Of a stretch of DNA of 64,000 nt, positions 25,886 through 37,415 are shown piece after piece. The notes under the pieces were generated by a model, which worked only from the letters and a program-made list of their open reading frames with translations, ran no database searches and had not been told where the DNA came from. The translations under genes were made by a program, and so were the position numbers. Each line of letters opens with the position of its first letter. Within the stretch, counting starts at the first letter, position 1. Origin of the DNA: Streptomyces sp. NBC_01463 (GTDB lineage: Bacteria; Actinomycetota; Actinomycetes; Streptomycetales; Streptomycetaceae); contig CP109468.1 in the NCBI GenBank assembly GCA_036227345.1, positions 3,472,001 to 3,536,000 on the forward strand. Direction: 5' to 3'.

Positions 25886-26869
25886 CCGCGGCACCACCAT
25901 CCACCCCATCCGCAGGCCCGGTGCCAGGGACTTGCTGGCCGTGCCCAGGTACACGACGCGTTCGGGGTCGAGGCCCTGGAGGGCGCCCACCGGCTGACGG
26001 TCGTAGCGGAACTCGCCGTCGTAGTCGTCCTCCAGGATCAGCCCGCCGGTGCTCCGCGCCCAGTCGACCGCGGCGGCCCGCCGGTCCGGATGGAGCGGTA
26101 CCCCGGTCGGGAACTGGTGGGCGGGCGTGAGCAGCACCGCGCCCGCGCTCCCCTTCCCGCCCAGTTCGCCGGTCCTGGAGCCGAGTTCGTCGAGCGGCAG
26201 GCAGGGGATGCGCAGCCCGGCGTCGGTGAGCAGGCCCGCGTGCTGGGGCAGTCCGTACGACTCGACCGCCACCTCCCGCACGCGGCGCTCCCGCAGCACC
26301 TTCCCCATCATCCTCAGCGCGTGGACGAAGCCTGCGCAGACCACGATGCGGTCGGGGTCCGCGTACACCCCGCGGGCCCGTGCCAGGTAGTCGGCGAGGA
26401 CGGTGCGCAGCTCGATGCGGCCCCGCGGATCGCCGTAGCCGAAGGCGTCGTTGGGCGCGCGGGTGAGGGCGCGGCGGGCCGCCTTCAGCCATTCGGCGCG
26501 GGGGAACGTCGCCAGGTCGGGCGAGCCGGGCATCAGGCTGTAGGCGGGGCTGGGGCGGGGCGGGCGGGATCGCGGCGTCCTGGTGGCGGACGCGCGCGGC
26601 TCGGCCCGCTGCGCCACCCGGGTGCCGGAGCCCTGCCGGGCGGTGAGCCAGCCCTCGGCGACCAGTTCCGCGTAGGCGTCGGCGACCGTGTTGCGGGCGA
26701 TGCCGAGGTCGGCCGCGAGCGTGCGCGACGACGGCAGCCGGGTCCCGGGTGCCAGCCGCCCCGTCCTCGCCGCCTCGCGCAGGGCCTCCATGAGCCCGGC
26801 CCGCAGTCCGGTTGCGCCGGTCGGGTCGATGTGCAGGTCGGCACCGAAAGTGGCCCAGGGATCCGTCAT
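25466..26869 (-). CDS. MocR/PdxR-family regulator (GntR helix-turn-helix fused to aminotransferase)
   Basis: 467 aa. N-terminal GntR winged helix (GLRAGLMEALREAARTGRL, TRLPSSRTLAADLGIARNTV, residues about 18-75), then a type I aminotransferase-like domain with LILEDDYDGEFRY and the PLP lysine in YLGTASKSLAPGLRMGW. Such proteins sense PLP or an amino acid. ATG at 26869, with a GTG ten codons earlier as alternative. Divergent from an AhpD-like gene 47 bp away, the probable target. Its 3' 420 bases are overlapped by an open frame on the other strand. Confidence 0.88.
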   Translation of the reverse strand: MTDPWATFGADLHIDPTGATGLRAGLMEALREAARTGRLAPGTRLPSSRTLAADLGIARNTVADAYAELVAEGWLTARQGSGTRVAQRAEPRASATRTPRSRPPRPSPAYSLMPGSPDLATFPRAEWLKAARRALTRAPNDAFGYGDPRGRIELRTVLADYLARARGVYADPDRIVVCAGFVHALRMMGKVLRERRVREVAVESYGLPQHAGLLTDAGLRIPCLPLDELGSRTGELGGKGSAGAVLLTPAHQFPTGVPLHPDRRAAAVDWARSTGGLILEDDYDGEFRYDRQPVGALQGLDPERVVYLGTASKSLAPGLRMGWMVVPRSLVGEVTAAKGWSDWASSALDQLTLAEFIASGAYDRHVRSMRLRYRNRRDQLVAALAERAPSLRVTGIAAGLHAVLELPEGSEAEVVRSAAWQGLAVQGLSAFRHPDAEARREALVIGYGTPTDSAWAGTLDALVRVLP

Positions 26870-26916
26870 GGAAATGGACCATACCGGTACGCCACTCACC
26901 GCGTAGCTTCGTATGC

Positions 26917-27426
26917 ATGACCACGAACACGCACCACCACGCGACCTCCGACCTCGTCCCCGAGCACGCCCCCCGCATGCAGTGGGCCGAGCACGCCCCC
27001 GACGTCTACAAGGCGATGGCCCGTCTGGAGGCCGCGTCCCGCAAGGGGCTCGACCCGGTCGTGGCCGAACTGGTCAAGATCCGGTCCTCGCAGCTCAACC
27101 ACTGCGCGTTCTGCCTCGACATGCACACCAAGGACGCCCTCGCCGCGGGCGAGTCCATCGAGCGGATCGTGCAGCTCAGCGCGTGGGAGGAGTCGCAGCA
27201 CTTCTACACGCCGAAGGAGATCGCGGCGATCGAGCTCACCGAGGCGGTGACCGTCCTGACCGACGGATTCGTGCCGGACGAGGTGTACGCGAAGGCCGCG
27301 AAGCACTTCGACGAGACGGAGCTCGCCCACCTCATCGCCGCGATCATCACGATCAACGCCTGGAACCGGTTCGCCGTGTCCACCCGGATGGTCCCCGGCC
27401 ACTACACGCCGGGCGACCACAGCTGA
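26917..27426 (+). CDS. carboxymuconolactone decarboxylase / AhpD-like protein
   Basis: 169 aa. The AhpD-like motif is present: IRSSQLNHCAFCLDMHTKDA with the CxxC pair and following His (about residues 66-73). Such proteins are peroxidase partners acting through a redox-active disulfide. Start MTTNTHHH; TAGCTT at 26904-26909 is a possible -10 only 7 bases before the ATG, so the mRNA may be leaderless. Likely controlled by the divergent MocR regulator. Followed 41 bp later by a PEP-mutase-like gene, probably co-transcribed. Confidence 0.87.
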   Translation: MTTNTHHHATSDLVPEHAPRMQWAEHAPDVYKAMARLEAASRKGLDPVVAELVKIRSSQLNHCAFCLDMHTKDALAAGESIERIVQLSAWEESQHFYTPKEIAAIELTEAVTVLTDGFVPDEVYAKAAKHFDETELAHLIAAIITINAWNRFAVSTRMVPGHYTPGDHS

Positions 27427-27467
27427 CCGGCACATCCCCCGCCCCTCCCCCGTCTGGAGCCCCCGCG

Positions 27468-28196
27468 ATGACCGCGTCCGAACTGCGCGCCCTGCACCGG
27501 GGCCGCACCCCGGGTGACCCGTTGGTCCTGCCCGGCCCCTGGGACGCCGCGAGCGCCCGCGTCTTCGCGGACGCGGGGTTCCCGGCCCTGGCCACACCGA
27601 GCGCGGGCGTCGCCGCCTCGCTCGGGTACGAGGACGGGGAGACGCCCGCCGACGAGATGTTCGCGGCGGTGGCTCGGATCGCCCGTGCGGTCCCCGTCCC
27701 CGTGTCGGCGGACATCGAGGCGGGGTACGGGCTGGCGCCGCGGGAACTGGTGGAGCGGCTGCTCGACACCGGGGCGGTCGGCTGCAACCTGGAGGACTCG
27801 GCGGACGGCGTCCTGATGGAACCGGAGCGGCAGGCGGACCGGCTGGCGGAGGTGCGCTCGGTCGCCGGGGACGCGCTCTTCGTCAACGCGCGCGTCGACA
27901 CCTACGTCCGCGGCGTCCCGGCCGGTACGGACCAGGAGGCGGAGACCGTGCGCCGCGCGCGGCTGTACGTGGCCGCCGGCGCGGACTGCGTCTACCCGAT
28001 CGGCGCCCCGGCCGAGTCGCTCCCCCGGCTGGCCGCCGCGGTGACCGTACCGCTCAACGCGCTCTCCCGGCCGGACGGTCCGGGCCCGCGCCGGCTCGGG
28101 GAGCTGGGCGCCGCCCGGATCACCTTCGGCCCCGGACTCCAGCGCCGGGCCATGGCCGCCGTCCGCGGGTTCGCGGACGAGCTGCGCAAGGCCTGA
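27468..28196 (+). CDS. isocitrate lyase / PEP phosphonomutase family protein
   Basis: 242-aa single-domain barrel. LVLPGPWDAASARVFADAGF, then GVAASLGYEDGE, VSADIEAGYG (metal-ligand Asp region) and GCNLEDS (second acidic site) are the family landmarks. The KxCGH catalytic loop of true isocitrate lyase is absent, so it is one of the many uncharacterised oxaloacetate- or carboxyphosphonoenolpyruvate-like lyases. GGAG lies upstream of the ATG. Ends in a strong terminator. Confidence 0.87.
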   Translation: MTASELRALHRGRTPGDPLVLPGPWDAASARVFADAGFPALATPSAGVAASLGYEDGETPADEMFAAVARIARAVPVPVSADIEAGYGLAPRELVERLLDTGAVGCNLEDSADGVLMEPERQADRLAEVRSVAGDALFVNARVDTYVRGVPAGTDQEAETVRRARLYVAAGADCVYPIGAPAESLPRLAAAVTVPLNALSRPDGPGPRRLGELGAARITFGPGLQRRAMAAVRGFADELRKA

Positions 28197-28237
28197 GCCC
28201 GCGCCCGGCCCGTACGCACGCACCCGCTCGGAGAACG

Positions 28238-28282
28238 CGGACGCCCCCGACCGCAGCACTCGGCTGCGGTCGGGGGCGTCCG
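28238..28282. terminator. bidirectional terminator between the PEP-mutase-like gene and mdh
   Basis: A perfect 19-bp inverted repeat (28238-28256 with 28264-28282), 7-base loop, between convergent genes. Confidence 0.88.
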
Positions 28283-28326
28283 GCGTGACCGCCATGCCCG
28301 CGAACGGGCGGTGGACGGCCGGTGGA

Positions 28327-29520
<1,194 letters not shown>

Positions 29521-30636
29521 TCAGCCGGCCTGTTCGGCCGTGCATCCCTGCGTACCGGAGGCGAGCGTGGCGCACGCCTGGACGTCGGCGGTCCGCTTCA
29601 CCGCGACCATCGGCGTGTACGCCTCCGCGGCCGCGCCGACCGTGCCGTTCTGCCCGGCCGCCGTGCCGGCGGTGATCTCCACGGTGTCGCCGGCCGCGGC
29701 CTTCGTTATCCGCGCCCAGGCCGCCGCGCAGGTCTTGCTGTAGCGCACCTCTATGACGCTGCCGCCGACGGTGGCGCTGGAGAGCGTGCGGGCGTACTCG
29801 CCGCCGCAGCCCATGTCCTCGGGGTCCTGCCCCACGCAGTCGGCGCCGCTGCACTTCACGCCGTCGGGAAGCCTGGGCGCGCTGGTCGTCGGTGTCGGCG
29901 AGGGCGTGGGCCCTGCTGCGTCGCCCTTGGTGTCGCCGCCCGCATTCATCAGCAGGACGACGCCGGTGACGACGAGCAGGACGCCCACGACGGCCGCCGC
30001 GATCACGGCCGGTTTGCGGTTGCCCCCGGCCCCGCCCTTGCCGCCGTCGCGAGGTGCGGGCGGCGGCTGATGGCCGCCGATGCCCGCGGCGAAGGCCACG
30101 GCGGGCGGCAGTCCGTGGCCCGGGGCGGCGTCCGGCCCGGCGTGCGACTGCGGCTGCTGCGGCATCCGCGGCAGGGATCCGCGCTGGACCGGTACGGACG
30201 GTGTACGGCCCTCGCCCGGCGCCTGGTCCGCCACCGCTCCCCCCGCCGTGCCGACGGCGCCCGAGGGACGGCTCCGGCCGTGGCCCCGCGGGGTCCCGGT
30301 CTCACCGAGCGCGGCCCGCGCCTGGGTGATCCGGATGGCCTCCATCGTCATGTCGTGGCGCATCTCGGCCCGGCTCCAGGCCCGTTCCGCGAGCTCCCAC
30401 ATGGTGTTGAGATGGGACTGGTTGGTGCCGGTCACCTCGGCGAGCGCGACGATCGCACCGCGGGGCGCGAGCAGCCGGCCGTTCAGATACCGCTCCCACG
30501 ACGTCTTGCTGTAGCCCGTGCGGTCGGCGACTGCGGCGATGCTCAGGCCGCTGCGGTCGACGAGTCTGCGCAGCTGGCCGGCGAACTCTCGGATCTGCGG
30601 GTCGAGCTCGTCCGGCAGTGCCTTCCAACGAGGCAT
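29521..30636 (-). CDS. transmembrane XRE regulator with extracellular Cys-rich DUF2690 domain
   Basis: 371 aa. XRE-like helix-turn-helix at residues about 17-75 (FAGQLRRLVDRSGLSIAAVA, GYSKTSWERYLNGRLLAP), a Pro/Gly-rich linker, one membrane helix (AVIAAAVVGVLLVVTGVVLL, about residue 215), then an outer DUF2690-like domain with six to seven cysteines (VKCSGADCVGQDPEDMGCGG, KTCAAAW, QACATL, QGCTAEQ). DNA-binding inside, a disulfide-rich domain outside: a plausible one-protein surface sensor. Signal unknown. Confidence 0.82.
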   Translation of the reverse strand: MPRWKALPDELDPQIREFAGQLRRLVDRSGLSIAAVADRTGYSKTSWERYLNGRLLAPRGAIVALAEVTGTNQSHLNTMWELAERAWSRAEMRHDMTMEAIRITQARAALGETGTPRGHGRSRPSGAVGTAGGAVADQAPGEGRTPSVPVQRGSLPRMPQQPQSHAGPDAAPGHGLPPAVAFAAGIGGHQPPPAPRDGGKGGAGGNRKPAVIAAAVVGVLLVVTGVVLLMNAGGDTKGDAAGPTPSPTPTTSAPRLPDGVKCSGADCVGQDPEDMGCGGEYARTLSSATVGGSVIEVRYSKTCAAAWARITKAAAGDTVEITAGTAAGQNGTVGAAAEAYTPMVAVKRTADVQACATLASGTQGCTAEQAG

Positions 30637-31105
30637 TACTTCCCCCTACAACCACTACGACTACGACTACGACGTGACGCGCTGCTTGTGCACGCGTGTT
30701 TCCCGCTCGCTCCAGTCAGCCCGCGCTGCCCCAGGACGCGTCCGACGCGCCGCGCATGCTCCTGCCCCCTGTCCGGACCGGTGGTCTTCCGTTCCGGACT
30801 ACCCAGGTAGATGCGCAAACGCAGACTGACAGTTCCTGGAGAGAGAGCGCACGGTGGCATTCAGGCGTCCGAGCGCACGTTCGCGCGCCCCCACCCGTGG
30901 CTGCCGGGCCAGTCTGCCATCGTTGCCCGTTGATCACACCGTGGCGGAATGGTCACTTCCGTGCCACAGGCCACAGTCATCCCTTGTACCGGGGAACGCC
31001 GTCCACAAGGCTGGACTCAGGACGGGGCAAGGCCGCTCAAGTCGCCGCTTACCGGAGCTTTTCGGAGCTCTTCGGGGCTTTTCGGCTCCGGTGCGCCCCG
31101 CCCTC
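30637..31105. other. intergenic region, upstream of the XRE/DUF2690 gene
   Basis: About 470 bp with no supported gene. Contains three tandem CTACGA units at 30655-30672, inside the probable 5' leader of the XRE/DUF2690 gene. I see no other structure. Confidence 0.5.
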
Positions 31106-31141
31106 GGTGTCCGTCCCTTCTCGGGGGAGGGGACGGACACC
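31106..31141 (-). terminator. terminator after folD-DUF3017
   Basis: A perfect 12-bp inverted repeat GGTGTCCGTCCC (31106-31117) with 31130-31141 and a 12-base loop, 50 bases downstream of the DUF3017 stop on the minus strand. Confidence 0.7.
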
Positions 31142-31191
31142 ACCCGGCGGACCGGTGCCAGTGACCCGGATCGGCGGATCGGCGGATCGGG

Positions 31192-31827
31192 TCAGCGGAT
31201 CGTGAAGTGGACCGCGTCCTCCAGGAACGGGATGTCGAGCCACGGTTGGGGCTGCGCCATGAGCGACAGCATCACGATGAGGATGCCCAGCAGTCCGTAC
31301 GTCACCAGGTCGGTGAAGCGGGAACGGACCGCGAGCATGCCCACCGAGGGGACCACGAGGCGCAGGACCGCACCTCCGATGAGGGCCACCCCGATCAGGA
31401 TCGTGCCGATCCGGAACGCCTCGGCGAACGGATCGGTGGCCACGATCAGCAGTCCGGCCCCGGCCGTGCAGAGCACGGAGATCAGCGGCCACTGACGGGC
31501 GGGCGCCGGGGCGTCCCCGGCCGCCGCCCGGCCGCCGCCCTCGGGACGCGCGGTGTCCCGGGTGAACGACGGGAAGCGCCGCGACCGGCGTGCCGTGGAC
31601 GGCGTGCCGGGGGCGGGCGCCGGGTGGCTGCCGGTGCGGCCGTCCGGACCTTCGGCGGAGCCGTCGGCCGGTGCCTCGACCGTGCTCCCGTCCGCATTGC
31701 CGCCCGTAGCGCCTTCCGTACCACCGGCCGGGGCGTCGACCGCGGCGTCAGCCGCTTCCTCGCCCTGCTCGGCGGCCGGCCCGGTCGCCGGGGCGGCCCG
31801 GTCGGCCGGACTCGTACCAGCACCCAT
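31192..31827 (-). CDS. DUF3017 membrane protein
   Basis: 211 aa. The first 110 residues are Ala/Gly/Pro-rich and disordered; the rest is the DUF3017 domain with three membrane helices (WPLISVLCTAGAGLLIVA, GTILIGVALIGGAVLRLVV, VTYGLLGILIVMLSLM). DUF3017 typically follows folD in actinobacteria, as here (29-bp gap). Function unknown. Confidence 0.82.
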   Translation of the reverse strand: MGAGTSPADRAAPATGPAAEQGEEAADAAVDAPAGGTEGATGGNADGSTVEAPADGSAEGPDGRTGSHPAPAPGTPSTARRSRRFPSFTRDTARPEGGGRAAAGDAPAPARQWPLISVLCTAGAGLLIVATDPFAEAFRIGTILIGVALIGGAVLRLVVPSVGMLAVRSRFTDLVTYGLLGILIVMLSLMAQPQPWLDIPFLEDAVHFTIR

Positions 31828-31856
31828 GGGGTTCCTTCCGGATCGGATCAGCCGGG

Positions 31857-32726
31857 TCAGACGGCGTCGGCCGCGTCGGCGTCGCGCTCGGCCGCCTCGA
31901 CCACGTTGACGAGCAGCTGGGCGCGGGTCATCGGACCGACACCGCCCGGGTTCGGCGAGATCCAGGCGGCGACCTCGGCCACGCCCGGGTGGACGTCACC
32001 GACGATCTTGCCGTTCTCGTCGCGGCTGACGCCGACGTCGAGCACGGCCGCGCCCGGCTTCACGTCCTCGGGCTTGATGATGTGCGGCACACCCGCGGCG
32101 GCGACGATGATGTCGGCCTGGCGGAGGTGGGAGGAGAGGTCACGGGTACCGGTGTGGCACTGCGTCACCGTGGCGTTCTCGGACTTGCGGGTCAGCAGCA
32201 GCGGGATCGACCGGCCGATGGTGACACCGCGTCCGACGACCACGACGTGCGCACCGTTGATCTCGACCCCGTGGTGGCGGAGGAGCTCCACGACGCCCTG
32301 CGGGGTGCAGGGCAGCGGGCCCGTCTCGTTCAGCACGAGCCGGCCCAGGCTCATCGGGTGCAGTCCGTCGGCGTCCTTGGCCGGTTCCATGAGCTCCAGG
32401 ACCCGGTTGGTGTCGATCCCCTTGGGCAGGGGCAGCTGCACGATGTAACCCGTGCACGCCGGGTCGGCGTTGAGCTCGCGGACGACGTCCTCGATCTCCT
32501 CCTGGGTGGCGGTGTCGGGGAGTTCGCGCTGGATGGAGCCGATGCCGACCTGCGCGCAGTCCTTGTGCTTGCCGTTCACGTACCACCTGCTGCCCGGGTC
32601 GTCCCCGACCAGCAGGGTTCCCAGGCCGGGGGTGATGCCCCGGGCCTTGAGGGCCGCCACGCGGACGGTGAGATCGGACTTGATCGCGGCTGCGGTGGCC
32701 TTGCCATCGAGAATCTGGGCAGTCAT
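31857..32726 (-). CDS. folD: methylenetetrahydrofolate dehydrogenase / cyclohydrolase
   Basis: 289-aa bifunctional one-carbon enzyme. [17 protein letters not shown] holds the catalytic Tyr and Lys, [12 protein letters not shown] and [11 protein letters not shown] are the substrate segments, and [17 protein letters not shown] is the NADP site. It supplies 10-formyl-THF for PurN and PurH, whose genes lie 1.2 kb away. The ATG at 32726 starts the conserved [10 protein letters not shown]. Confidence 0.95.
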   Translation of the reverse strand: MTAQILDGKATAAAIKSDLTVRVAALKARGITPGLGTLLVGDDPGSRWYVNGKHKDCAQVGIGSIQRELPDTATQEEIEDVVRELNADPACTGYIVQLPLPKGIDTNRVLELMEPAKDADGLHPMSLGRLVLNETGPLPCTPQGVVELLRHHGVEINGAHVVVVGRGVTIGRSIPLLLTRKSENATVTQCHTGTRDLSSHLRQADIIVAAAGVPHIIKPEDVKPGAAVLDVGVSRDENGKIVGDVHPGVAEVAAWISPNPGGVGPMTRAQLLVNVVEAAERDADAADAV

Positions 32727-32955
32727 GTCCCCATACTCGCGGATGACCCCGCCCGCGGACCAATTGCAGGTGCCGGCCGTGGACACAAGGTTGCACTTGG
32801 ACAACTTCTTGGGCAGCGGCTGGACAAACTTACGTCCCGCTTATAACGATGAAGGCCGCAGTGCCGCAGAAGTACCCGGGGGGCGGACCGCTGATGTTTT
32901 CTTTCCTCCGCGCGGCCGCATTCGTCCCCGTACGTCCGTTGGAGGAACGCCCCAG

Positions 32956-33726
32956 ATGAGCTTCGGCGACCCGAACCCGAACAACCCCTACGGGCAGCAG
33001 CCCGGTCAGCCGCCCCAGGGCCAGCCCGGCTACGGCTACCCGCAGCAGGCCCCGCAGGGAGTACCGCCGCAGGGTCAGCCGGGTTACGGCTATCCGCAGC
33101 AGCCCGGCGTGCCCCCGCAGGGCCAGCCCGGCTACGGCTACCCGCCCCAGCAGCCGGGCGGCACCCTCCAGGCCAACAACGGCTACATCAACGTCCCGGG
33201 CCTCGGCACCGTCGAACTCGCCACGATGGGGCGCCGCCTGGGCGCGCGTGCGCTGGACGGCGTCGCGTACGGCATCCTCTACGCGATCTTCTCGGCGATC
33301 GGCATCGCGGGCCTCGTGGGCGCCTCGAAGACCGTCGACGACTGCAGCTCCCACGAGTACGGCACCGCCGCGTACAACCAGTGCGTGAACGACGCGGCCT
33401 CGGCCAGCGTCGGCATCGTCGCCGGCTTCTTCGGCTTCATCGCCCTGTTCGCACTGATCGCGCTGCTCTACGAGTGGCTGATGGTCTCCATCTGGGGCGC
33501 CACGCTCGGCAAGATGGTCCTGAACGTCAAGGTCGTCAAGGAGAACACCGGCCAGGCCCCCGGTCTGGGTGCGGGCTTCATCCGCTGGATCATCCCGATG
33601 GTCGGATCGCTCTTCTGCGGTCTCGGCGCGCTGCTGGTCTACCTCTCGCCCTTCTTCGACAACTCGGGCAAGCTCCAGGGCTGGCACGACCGCGCCGGCA
33701 GCACGATCGTCGTCAAGACGAAGTGA
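32956..33726 (+). CDS. RDD-family membrane protein with Tyr/Gln/Pro-rich repeats
   Basis: 256 aa. The N-terminal 75 residues consist of repeats of PPQGQPGYGYP (four near-copies). The RDD domain follows (GRRLGARALDGVAYGILYAI, ATLGKMVLNVKVV, WHDRAGSTIVV) with three membrane helices. GGAGGAAC precedes the ATG. RDD proteins are of unknown or transport function. Ends in a very strong hairpin shared with purH. Confidence 0.88.
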   Translation: MSFGDPNPNNPYGQQPGQPPQGQPGYGYPQQAPQGVPPQGQPGYGYPQQPGVPPQGQPGYGYPPQQPGGTLQANNGYINVPGLGTVELATMGRRLGARALDGVAYGILYAIFSAIGIAGLVGASKTVDDCSSHEYGTAAYNQCVNDAASASVGIVAGFFGFIALFALIALLYEWLMVSIWGATLGKMVLNVKVVKENTGQAPGLGAGFIRWIIPMVGSLFCGLGALLVYLSPFFDNSGKLQGWHDRAGSTIVVKTK

Positions 33727-33767
33727 ACCCGCTGACGGTGTAACCACCCTCACCGCCCGGTACGGCA

Positions 33768-33810
33768 AAGGCCGCCGGTCCCCCGCTCGTTGCGGGGGAC
33801 CGGCGGCCTT
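33768..33810. terminator. bidirectional terminator between the RDD gene and purH
   Basis: A perfect 19-bp inverted repeat (33768-33786 with 33792-33810) with a 5-base loop; AAGG and CCTT at the base give short A/T flanks in both directions. Convergent genes on either side. Confidence 0.9.
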
Positions 33811-33853
33811 CTGTCTTCGGGTCGGCAGGCCTTCGGGGCAGCCCGCCTCCGGG

Positions 33854-35393
<1,540 letters not shown>

Positions 35394-35407
<14 letters not shown>

Positions 35408-36050
35408 GACCGAGATGAACCTTTCGTCCCTCAATGCGATAGCCGTCACGGGCGAGCCGCCCCACGGCCTCGACGAGCAGCTTGCGCTCGACTTCCTTGA
35501 TGCGTTCATGGAGGGCCGCTTCGCCCTCCGGGGTGTCCTCTTCGGTCACCTCGACCACGCCCTGCGCGATGATCGGACCGGTGTCGACGCCGTCGTCGAC
35601 GAAGTGGACGGTGCACCCGGTGACCTTCACGCCGTACGCGAGCGCGTCGCGCACACCGTGGGCACCGGGAAAGCTGGGAAGCAGGGCGGGGTGGGTGTTG
35701 ATGAACCGGCCGCCGAACCCGGCGAGGAACTCCTTGCCCACGATCTTCATGAATCCCGCGGAGACCACGAGGTCCGGGCGGTGCTCGGCGGTGGCCGCGG
35801 CGAGCGCCGCGTCCCACTCCTCGCGGGTCGCGTGATCCCTGACCCGGCACACGAAGGTGGGAAGCCCGGCACGCTCGGCCCGTTCCAGACCGGCGATGCC
35901 GTCACGGTCCGCACCGACCGCGACGATCCGGGCGCCGTACCCCTCCGGATCGTCACCGATGACGTCGAGCAGGGCTTGGAGGTTCGTACCGGAACCGGAG
36001 ACCAGGACGACCAGGCGGGCCGGTCCGGCGGAGGAGAGCGGGGAGGCCAC
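35394..36050 (-). CDS. purN: phosphoribosylglycinamide formyltransferase
   Basis: 218 aa. [16 protein letters not shown] binds the GAR phosphate; [16 protein letters not shown] carries the catalytic Asn-His, and [13 protein letters not shown] the catalytic Asp. It uses 10-formyl-THF. The GTG at 36050 follows AAAGGG; an earlier start at 36098 adds unconserved sequence. First gene of the purN-purH operon. Confidence 0.95.
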
Positions 36051-36428
36051 GGCTGGGCCCTTTCTCGCGTGTGGAGCAGTTCGAAGCGGCCGCACCACCC
36101 GCCGCGTTGCGGGAGCAGCGGCACGGCGGCCATGCTGTTTGTACGGTCGTACGAATGAATCGCGCCCCCCGATACGGGGAACTCTACGAACGAGCCGACC
36201 GTCAGCAACGATACCGGCACCTCGGGAAGCCCTTGTCTGACGGGGGTGAGGGACCGGTGACCACAGGGGTCCCCGCAGGGGTCCGCGGGGGCGGGGCCGC
36301 CGGATGACAGCTGTCGGCCACCGCGCCTGTACTCCCCGCTTTCGGCCCCTCCGCGCCGGAGGGTAGCGTCAGGGGACAGCGCACCGTCCGCCGGGCGGAC
36401 ATGACGAGATGGGGAAGACGTTCACCAC
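36051..36428. other. intergenic region upstream of purN, with a palindromic motif
   Basis: 378 bp between divergent genes. At about 36138-36155, TTTGTACGGTCGTACGAA is symmetric at 14 of 18 positions (core GTACG-GT-CGTAC) and is a possible operator for purN-purH. No riboswitch recognised. Confidence 0.4.
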
Positions 36429-37415
36429 ATGCCGGACCGACGCCGCACCGCCTTCCGCCACCCGCTGCCCGAGCGGGCCTCACTGCTGATGCGGGAGCGC
36501 CAGTCCCCCACGCCGGGCTCCTCTTCGTCCTCCTCCAGCCCCTCCTCCTCCGGCCCCTCTTCTTCCTCCTCCACGCCGTCCGGGGCATCCGGGCCGGGGG
36601 ACGACAACCCCTTCGCCCCGCCGCCCGAGGACCGTCCCGACCAGCCGTGGCAGCCGCGCCACCCGGTCAACGGCGGTACGAACGGGAGCGGGAACGGCGA
36701 GGGCAACGGCGGCTCCGGGGACGCGCCCGAGGGCGACCCCTCCGACGACCGCCCCGTCTGGGGCAGCCAGTGGAGCAGCCACCAGCCGGGGCGCCAGAAC
36801 GGCACCTTCGGCGGACGGCCCACCGGTCCGGGCGGGCCGAACGGCCAGGGCGGCCAGGAGAAGCCCCCCGGCGGCATGCGCTGGGACCCCACCGACCCGG
36901 TCCAGCGCCGCGCGCGCTACTCGCTGCTCTCCGGCATGTGGGCCTTCTTCTTCGCCATCTTCGACTTCCCGGAGATCGCCCTCCTGCTCGGCGCACTCGC
37001 CACCTACTGGTCGATCAGCGCGCTGCGGGCCAAGCCGAAGGAGCCGTCGGCGACCGGCGGGACCACCGGTCCGGCCGGACCGGCCGCGACTCCCGGCACG
37101 CCCGCCGTCGGCCAGGGGCCGGGCACCGCGCCCGGTACGCCGTACGGGCCGGCCCAGGCCCCGGGATCCGCGGCAGCGGGCCCGCCGGCGAACAACTACC
37201 TGCAGCGCGGCAGCCGGCAGCAGACGACGGCCGCGGTCAGCGGTCTGGTGACGGCCCTGATCGCCCTGTCGATCGTCGCGACGACGTTCACCGTGCAGCT
37301 GGTCTACCGGGACTACTACACCTGCGTGAACGACGCCCTCACCAAGTCGGGGCAGATCGCCTGCAACGACCTGCTGCCGAAGCCGCTGGAACCCTTCTTC
37401 GGCGTCAAGAAGTAG
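36429..37415 (+). CDS. Ser/Gly/Pro-rich membrane protein of unknown function
   Basis: 328 aa. Residues 30-150 are low-complexity (a Ser tract, then Gly/Asn/Pro-rich). A helix pair lies at about 165-200 ([20 protein letters not shown]), another Pro/Gly linker at 205-255, and a second helix near 275-295. The C-terminal [20 protein letters not shown] has two cysteines. It sits between purN and a PerM homologue; in mycobacteria a similar Pro-rich membrane protein (Rv0954) lies in the same neighbourhood, but I cannot show homology. ATG at 36429, alternative at 36489. Confidence 0.7.
   Translation: MPDRRRTAFRHPLPERASLLMRERQSPTPGSSSSSSSPSSSGPSSSSSTPSGASGPGDDNPFAPPPEDRPDQPWQPRHPVNGGTNGSGNGEGNGGSGDAPEGDPSDDRPVWGSQWSSHQPGRQNGTFGGRPTGPGGPNGQGGQEKPPGGMRWDPTDPVQRRARYSLLSGMWAFFFAIFDFPEIALLLGALATYWSISALRAKPKEPSATGGTTGPAGPAATPGTPAVGQGPGTAPGTPYGPAQAPGSAAAGPPANNYLQRGSRQQTTAAVSGLVTALIALSIVATTFTVQLVYRDYYTCVNDALTKSGQIACNDLLPKPLEPFFGVKK

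Noticed and set aside
30696..31205. 169-codon plus-strand frame in the gap before DUF3017
   Set aside because: Pro/Arg/Ser-rich low-complexity sequence, no ribosome site, and it runs over the terminator and the DUF3017 3' end.
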